A DNA stretch of 16,285 bases from Bacillaceae bacterium UBA7792 (GTDB lineage: Bacteria > Bacillota > Bacilli > Bacillales > Cytobacillaceae). Where the stretch lies: contig DLCS01000083.1 of NCBI GenBank assembly GCA_002480735.1, forward strand, positions 1-16,285, written 5' to 3'. Position 1 is the first letter of the stretch; each line of letters starts with the position of its first letter. Both the position numbers and the translations under genes were made by a program. Shown here piece after piece: positions 14,478-16,285 of the stretch. The notes below the pieces were generated by a model. That model searched no databases. It was not told where the DNA came from and was given only the letters and a program-made list of their open reading frames with translations.

Positions 14478-14723
14478 GCTTCGCGGTACCACCTTTTTTC
14501 CAGCCATGCAAAAAAATGCGCACGGTTGGCACTTTCATTGATAACGGTTTTCCCGTCTTTTACTAGTTGAAGATGACCTAGAATCGACTAGCATACCACT
14601 TCTTTCATAAAAGATGCTCAAGGGCGACTTCCGTTGGTTTAACCTAGAAAACCTTTCAGCTAATGGTTTTCCTCTCTAAAAAGCTAGTGACCAATGTACT
14701 CTTCCCTATCATAGCCATGTATC
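14439..14723 (-). ncRNA. T-box riboswitch leader, valine type, with no downstream gene
   Basis: On the minus strand this is a full T-box leader of about 285 bases. Stem I has AGTA on the 5' side of the specifier loop, AGAGAG and GCTGAAAGG in its upper part. AGGG/CCCT (with ATGGCT/AGCAT below) and TTGGT/ACCAA enclose the loop, which reads CGGAAGTCG; GAA-GTC gives specifier GUC, valine. AAGGTGGTACCGCG is the T-box motif, and its UGGU suits a tRNA with discriminator A, as in tRNA-Val. A 13-bp terminator hairpin with T7 ends it. In B. subtilis a T-box leader of valS follows ysxE, as this one does. No valS or other minus-strand gene follows here: next come a dispersed repeat and the 3' end of natB. 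Confidence 0.87.
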
Positions 14724-14729
14724 TGTAAT

Positions 14730-14759
14730 TGTATAATCTTTATACTACCGAATAATCAA
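14730..14759 (-). promoter_or_regulatory. Promoter of the T-box leader
   Basis: On the minus strand TTGATT (14759-14754), 18 bp and TATACA (14735-14730) put the start near 14723, at the base of Stem I. A stronger TTGACG (14771-14766) lies upstream but is 21 bp from a TATAAA. Confidence 0.5.
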
Positions 14760-14861
14760 CGCTAACGTCAATAAGGATAACCAAATTTTTAATATTATAT
14801 ACTCGACTGAACGCTTGGTGACACGGATCTCATGCCATATAGGGGAACCAAACATCAACGC

Positions 14862-14890
14862 TTGACATAAATTGAGTTATAGGAGCAATT
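14862..14890 (+). promoter_or_regulatory. Possible promoter of the small membrane protein gene
   Basis: A perfect -35 TTGACA (14862-14867) has only GCAATT at 17 bp spacing as a -10. Apart from this and the divergent T-box promoter I see nothing else in 14760-14890. Confidence 0.3.
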
Positions 14891-14911
14891 TGAGGAGGAG
14901 GAGATGATCCG

Positions 14912-15103
14912 TTGAGAAGAAGATATAATCCTTACTCCCTTCCACCATGGGTGCGAAAGGCTCGGGGAGTTTGTGAGCAATTTATCATTCCTTTTTGTAT
15001 TTTCCAAGGGGTTCGAACCCTGTTGTTTCCAACCGCTTTTGATGTGCTATTCCTTATTGTGCTTGTCCTGCTTGCCGTTGCCTTCAAAATGCAAATGATT
15101 TAA
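14912..15103 (+). CDS. Small membrane protein of unknown function (63 residues)
   Basis: A very strong ribosome site, GAGGAGGAG (14895-14903), is 8 bases from TTG 14912. The ATG at 14904 would give only three codons, so TTG is the start. Residues 1-20 are basic (MRRRYNPYSLPPWVRKARG). Two hydrophobic stretches follow, FIIPFCIFQGVRTLLF and DVLFLIVLVLLAVAF, so one or two membrane segments with the N-terminus inside by the positive-inside rule. I do not recognise a named family. It lies on the strand opposite ysxE, between ysxE and the T-box. The good ribosome site and protein-like composition argue that it is real. Confidence 0.7.
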   Translation: MRRRYNPYSLPPWVRKARGVCEQFIIPFCIFQGVRTLLFPTAFDVLFLIVLVLLAVAFKMQMI

Positions 15104-15138
15104 GAACTTTTCTCAAACATCATTGCTATTGAACTAGA

Positions 15139-15164
15139 AGCCCAAAACAAGTCAGTTTTGGGCT
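15139..15164. terminator. Bidirectional hairpin spanning the ysxE stop codon
   Basis: AGCCCAAAAC pairs with GTTTTGGGCT (10 perfect bp) around AAGTCA. The TGA of ysxE (15152-15154 on the minus strand) lies in the loop. Tails are moderately T-rich in both directions. It separates the convergent small membrane gene and ysxE. Confidence 0.7.
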
Positions 15165-16204
15165 CCTTCCTGTGCTTGCGCTTGTGCCTGCGCCTCTTTT
15201 TCCAGCTTTTTCTGTCTTTCGATCTCATCGATTCGCATGACAATATATTCGGTGTTCTTCAGCTGCCAGTAGTGCCTTTGTAATCTCTGCACTGCTTTCC
15301 GTTCATGCTTATGCGGATTCTTATAATAATCCTCCACTGTCCGCAAAAAAGGACCCGGGTGTGCAAAATAACTAAGGAATAAATTCAGTTCATCTTCTCG
15401 CAAAGGAAAAAATTTGAAATAAGTGTAAAGCCAATCGATACACTCTTCACATTTTTTTGGATAGGTTTTTAACGTTCGCGATAAATAAGGCAAAAGATCA
15501 TGCATTGGTGAGCCCTGCCTGCTCCCTTCAAAATTGGAAAAATAGCCATAACCCCGATCATCAAGAATAAAATGCTCTGTCGACAGTTTTCCATGGGATA
15601 TGACCGCTCTAGCCTTCTCGTCATCCTTCGTTTTTTCAAACCATTGCTTTAATTTATCCATCGAGAACCTTAGAGCTTGACTAATGTCGTGATAATAAAG
15701 ACAGAATAATAATTCGAACGGGGACATATACCACTTGCTTTCACATTGTTCAAGAAAGCCAACTAACAGCTCATTTTCCTTCTCCCATTCATGGACGGTA
15801 TTCTCATAATGCTCACGCTTCTCCTCCTTGTCGATCGAAACCTCTCGGACTGACAAGGTATGAAGCCTCGCAAGCTCCCGAAACATTTGCTTTTGCCTTT
15901 CATCCACATCCTCTTTAACCTCATTTGGAAGCCAGGGCATCAAATAATAGAGACTGCCCTGATGCATGATTGCATACCGTCCATCTAATGTAGGAAAAAT
16001 AGGGACGATTCGGTTGTACCCCTTTTGATAAAGATACTGGACATGGCGAATAAAATCAGTTCCGTCGGTTGGTGTAATCCTCTTCAAAGCAAAAACACCT
16101 TTGTCGGAATAGACCCGCTGGACCTTGCCAAAGCTCTCGACAAAGTGAGGGGTCACCCCATATTGCCTTAATATTGGAGTGATCTGCTGTAAGTGATTAC
16201 TCAT
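15152..16204 (-). CDS. ysxE: Spore coat protein YsxE (CotS-type pseudokinase)
   Basis: Three starts lie in a row (TTG 16210, ATG 16207, ATG 16204); ATG 16204 is best spaced (6 bases) from AGTGG. The product has 350 residues, near B. subtilis YsxE. It has an aminoglycoside-phosphotransferase-like kinase fold: an N-terminal lobe with YSDKGVFALKRI (nucleotide-binding Lys) and PIFPTLDGRYAIMHQGSLYYLMPWLP, then a helical C-lobe. The catalytic loop reads SHGKLSTEHFIL instead of HGDxxxxN, and the metal-binding segment reads YFSNFEGSRQGSP with Asn for Asp. Both catalytic Asp are therefore lost, so it is read as a structural pseudokinase. The tail carries an AQ repeat. YsxE belongs to the coat set that depends on SpoVID, whose gene end lies just upstream. 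Expression is expected in the mother cell. Confidence 0.88.
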   Translation of the reverse strand: MSNHLQQITPILRQYGVTPHFVESFGKVQRVYSDKGVFALKRITPTDGTDFIRHVQYLYQKGYNRIVPIFPTLDGRYAIMHQGSLYYLMPWLPNEVKEDVDERQKQMFRELARLHTLSVREVSIDKEEKREHYENTVHEWEKENELLVGFLEQCESKWYMSPFELLFCLYYHDISQALRFSMDKLKQWFEKTKDDEKARAVISHGKLSTEHFILDDRGYGYFSNFEGSRQGSPMHDLLPYLSRTLKTYPKKCEECIDWLYTYFKFFPLREDELNLFLSYFAHPGPFLRTVEDYYKNPHKHERKAVQRLQRHYWQLKNTEYIVMRIDEIERQKKLEKEAQAQAQAQEGAQN

Positions 16205-16237
16205 CATCAACCACTTCTTTCCCTCATGCTGAAATAT

Positions 16238-16285
16238 TTAAGGCCTTTGCGCTACTGCTAACGGAATATAAAGAACCTGCCCCTC
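16238..16285 (-). CDS. spoVID: SpoVID C-terminus (partial)
   Basis: The last 15 codons and TAA (16240-16238) of a minus-strand gene read EGQVLYIPLAVAQRP. GQVLYIP is the end of a LysM domain, and SpoVID, the spore-coat encasement protein, carries a LysM domain at its C-terminus. In B. subtilis spoVID directly precedes ysxE; the gap here is 33 bases. The fragment is short, so the call rests on that motif plus gene order. Confidence 0.7.
   Translation of the reverse strand, partial: EGQVLYIPLAVAQRP

Noticed and set aside
14326..14538. Minus-strand open frame of 70 codons through the T-box terminator and repeat
   Set aside because: It runs through the T-box motif and a 13-bp terminator hairpin, ends inside natB and has no protein-like features.
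14600..14620. Reading the T-box specifier as AUC (Ile) from GAGCATC
   Set aside because: Those bases pair in the lower helix of Stem I; the bulged specifier loop holds GAA-GTC, and the ysxE neighbourhood fits valS.

Overview
The window looks like chromosome from an AT-rich, spore-forming member of the Bacillaceae. The evidence is strong AGGAGG-type ribosome sites, frequent TTG and GTG starts, a spoVID-ysxE spore-coat pair, a T-box leader of the valS type, a Rex/CcpA-type ldh promoter and a NatKR/NatAB-like locus. I cannot assign a species.

Layout. Positions 1-1578 hold the tail of one acyl-CoA dehydrogenase (ACAD), then a second ACAD with two lesions. It is frameshifted in an A8 tract at 840-847. 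It is also joined near 1317 to the last 86 codons of a DUF6114-type membrane protein. Next (1619-3172) is the usual partner type of DUF6114, a secreted coiled-coil protein with an in-frame TAG followed by 70 more open codons. Positions 3330-4658 encode a CNNM/CorC-type membrane protein with a strong terminator, and 4798-6390 an AidB-like ACAD. Positions 6532-8151 form a TetR regulon: a regulator and an SDR-type dehydrogenase with three copies of a 15-bp operator. On the minus strand, 8252-10387 carries an ldh-EIIC operon with a promoter, a Rex operator over the transcription start and a perfect cre site. Positions 10528-14336 hold a NatKR-like two-component system divergent from a NatAB-like ABC exporter, with LytTR-spaced direct repeats between them. 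Positions 14337-14911 have no gene; they hold a repeat and a complete minus-strand T-box leader. The window ends with a small membrane protein, ysxE and the last codons of spoVID.

Most notable. (1) In Bacillus the order is spoVID-ysxE-[T-box]-valS. Here the T-box (specifier read as GUC, Val) is intact, but no valS follows; transcription would run antisense into natB. The break coincides with a copy of a dispersed element. (2) That element is exactly 55 bp and occurs three times, same orientation, at 6399, 10457 and 14365. (3) The left end shows several independent lesions, suggesting local gene decay or consensus errors. (4) The ldh product has Pro where classical L-LDHs have the specificity Gln102. 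No CRISPR array, rRNA, tRNA or transposase gene was seen.
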